Below, piece by piece: positions 11,471 through 13,064 of a stretch of DNA of 13,064 nt; the stretch's first letter is position 1; the number at the start of each line of letters is the position of its first letter. The stretch comes from DAIRET01 sp036795455. Its GTDB lineage: Bacteria; Bacteroidota; Ignavibacteria; Ignavibacteriales; Ignavibacteriaceae. The stretch covers positions 1 to 13,064 of the forward strand of contig DAIRET010000076.1 in assembly GCA_036795455.1 (NCBI GenBank). Direction: 5' to 3'. The notes under the pieces are model-generated. The model was not told the DNA's origin. It did no database searches and worked only from the letters and a program-made list of their open reading frames with translations. Both the position numbers and the translations under genes were made by a program.

Positions 11471-13064
11471 ATGAATACAGTATCAAAAAGATTTCTGTAC
11501 ATATTACTGTTTACAATCACTTTGCATCTTTCGGTCAAACACACCGTAGGTCAAACACCGGATGAGACTCAGCAAAGTAATTATTCTGAGGGTAAAGAGG
11601 GGATGGTTGCAACAGCCCATCCACTTGCAACAAAAGCCGCTTATGACATTTTGAAAATGGGAGGTAATGCGGTTGACGCCGCTGTTGCAGCCGCATTTAC
11701 TATTGGCGTAGTTGAACCGGATGGCTCCGGTATAGGCGGCGGTGGAGGTATGGTTATCTATCTCGCTAAAGAGAAGAAAACCATTTTTATTAATTATTAT
11801 CAAAAAGCATCGGAAAAAATAAAAGATCTGAATTACGATCCTGACTCCGATGGTAAATCCGCTAAAGCTATACTTGTTCCCGGTACAGTTGCAGGATTAA
11901 CAAAAGCTCTTGAGGAATACGGTACTCTGTCGCTTTCAACTGTACTTCAGCCGGCAATTAAATATGCGGAAGAGGGATTCCCAATTGATAGAACTCTCGC
12001 TTCTTTAATACTTGATAATGTTGAACTTCTCCAAAAGTATGAAACAACTTCAAGCATCTATCTTCCCGAAGGCTTTCCTATGATGGAAGGTGAAATAGTA
12101 TCCCAACCTGACCTGGCAGCTACTTTAAATATAATTGCAGAAAAAGGGAGAGCCGGTTTCTATGAGGGTGCAATCGCAGAGAAAATGGTTAACGATGTTA
12201 CGGCAGCAGGCGGGAAACTTACTTTGAATGATCTAAAAAAATATGAAGCAGTAGTAACTCAACCCGTTCAGGGAACTTATAGAGGTTACAAAATTATTTC
12301 AGCGGGATTGCCACAGTCAGGTCCTTCTATTATTCAAGCAATGAATATGCTTGAAAAAAAGAACCTGAAGTCAATGGGACACTTTAAAGATAACCCGGAA
12401 ACTCTCCATCTTCTTGCCGAAACTTTACGCCGTGTTTATGCAGATAGAACAGCATATATGGCTGACCCGAAATTTGAGAAGGTACCTTTAAGCGGACTTA
12501 TCTCGAAAGAATTTGCAAGAGTGCGATTTGAAGATATTGATGTAAACTATGCAAATCCCCCCGAATACAGGAAAACCAAAGAAGGAAACCCGATAGCTTT
12601 TGACGAGATTGATTCTGAAAAGGAAACAGTTGTTACAGATGAAGAAGAGAAAGAGTATTTTGGTGATGATGCAGATGATGAAAGTTACACTACTCCGCAG
12701 CGTAATGAAAACCTTTTTGACAGTTGGGGCAGGGTAAAGAAAGAATCTATAAAAGAGAATAAAAAAGAGACAAAATCACCCGCAAAGAAAAAAGAAATTG
12801 AAGAGTTGGAAAGGGAATATGACGGGCACACAACACATCTTTCAGTAATTGATAAGGATGGAAATGCCGTTGCATTAACACAAACACTCGGAACATTTTT
12901 CGGTTCGGGATTTATATCAGCAGGTGTCCTATTCAACTGCTCGATGTCAAACTACTCGGTCAACTTAGCATTGAATATGGTAAAACCGGGGAAACAACCG
13001 CGGACTTCTATAGCACCGACAATAGTATTAAAAGACGATAAACCATTTCTTGTTGTCGGTTCGC
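11471..13064 (+). CDS. ggt: gamma-glutamyltransferase-family Ntn hydrolase with divergent substrate pocket, 3'-truncated
   Basis: The frame is open to the right edge (531 full codons); the C-terminus with the usual GSPGG motif is missing. GGAG at 11461-11464 supports the ATG, and residues 1-28 form a signal peptide (ending VGQ). The large-subunit hallmarks are present: AHPLATKAAYDILKMGGNAVDAA (50-71), VEPDGSGIGGGGG (81-93), PGTVAGL (137-143) and YADRTAYM (323-330). The small subunit begins at T454-T455-H456, followed by LSVIDKDGNAVALTQT. Members self-cleave at this Thr, which becomes the nucleophile. Against E. coli Ggt from memory, Arg114 (DFREMAP) is Tyr110 here (NYYQKAS), Asn411 is Gly474, Gln430 is Ser491 and Asp433 is Asn494, so gamma-glutamyl recognition is doubtful. 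A charged insertion of about 65-70 residues (roughly 375-448) precedes the cleavage site. The family is certain; activity on glutathione is not. A cephalosporin-acylase-like or other amide specificity is possible. Confidence 0.88.
   Translation, partial: MNTVSKRFLYILLFTITLHLSVKHTVGQTPDETQQSNYSEGKEGMVATAHPLATKAAYDILKMGGNAVDAAVAAAFTIGVVEPDGSGIGGGGGMVIYLAKEKKTIFINYYQKASEKIKDLNYDPDSDGKSAKAILVPGTVAGLTKALEEYGTLSLSTVLQPAIKYAEEGFPIDRTLASLILDNVELLQKYETTSSIYLPEGFPMMEGEIVSQPDLAATLNIIAEKGRAGFYEGAIAEKMVNDVTAAGGKLTLNDLKKYEAVVTQPVQGTYRGYKIISAGLPQSGPSIIQAMNMLEKKNLKSMGHFKDNPETLHLLAETLRRVYADRTAYMADPKFEKVPLSGLISKEFARVRFEDIDVNYANPPEYRKTKEGNPIAFDEIDSEKETVVTDEEEKEYFGDDADDESYTTPQRNENLFDSWGRVKKESIKENKKETKSPAKKKEIEELEREYDGHTTHLSVIDKDGNAVALTQTLGTFFGSGFISAGVLFNCSMSNYSVNLALNMVKPGKQPRTSIAPTIVLKDDKPFLVVGS

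Noticed and set aside
12685..12936. 83-residue frame on the minus strand
   Set aside because: It covers the catalytic TTH region of the GGT-family gene, which is clearly coding on the plus strand.
1..13064. CRISPR array, tRNA, rRNA, insertion sequence or integrase
   Set aside because: No spaced identical repeats, cloverleaf, transposase motif or flanking inverted repeats were recognised, and the gaps between genes are too short to hold most of these.

Overview
The window is about 13 kb of AT-rich bacterial DNA in which every supported gene lies on the + strand. It most likely comes from an Ignavibacteria-type member of the Bacteroidota/Chlorobiota superphylum. Three proteins end in a type IX secretion (T9SS) sorting domain with the QNYPNPFNP signature, two of them preceded by the fibronectin-like PVEL-(T/I)-SF domain that usually accompanies it. 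Clear Shine-Dalgarno sequences occur before several genes, which fits this lineage better than Bacteroidia. Other candidate phyla (Marinimicrobia, KSB1 and similar) also carry YPNPFNP tails, so the phylum call is moderate.

Region A (1-8251) is a secretome block. A 5'-truncated beta-rich T9SS cargo (1-1893) is followed by a perfect 10-bp-stem hairpin, a secreted N-formylglutamate-amidohydrolase-like enzyme (1942-2847), a second beta-rich T9SS cargo (2869-5355) paralogous to the first, a small tail-anchored protein of unknown function (5403-5837), and a 783-residue T9SS cargo (5900-8251). That cargo has a complete M23/LytM endopeptidase site and an N-terminal region that may be a second metallohydrolase.

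Region B (8273-13064) reads as a tightly packed operon, with gaps of 21, 17, 9, 17 and 74 bases. It contains a TRAP/DctM-like large permease, a 48-residue two-helix membrane protein, a membrane-anchored M14 succinylglutamate-desuccinylase/aspartoacylase-like amidase, a 180-residue secreted alpha/beta protein resembling DUF6305, and a gamma-glutamyltransferase-family Ntn hydrolase that runs off the right edge. No DctP or DctQ gene is seen. The inference is that envelope hydrolases release or trim an acylated amino acid or small peptide, which an unconventional TRAP-like permease imports with the 48-residue protein as a miniature partner and the 180-residue protein as a possible capture factor.

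The most unusual single gene is the gamma-glutamyltransferase homologue. Its nucleophile Thr454 and processing context are intact, but by comparison with remembered E. coli Ggt residues the positions that recognise the gamma-glutamyl group appear substituted, and an insertion of roughly 65-70 highly charged residues precedes the autocleavage site. It probably does not act on ordinary glutathione-type substrates. No tRNA, rRNA, CRISPR array, transposase or integrase was recognised, and no gene-free stretch exceeds 75 bases.
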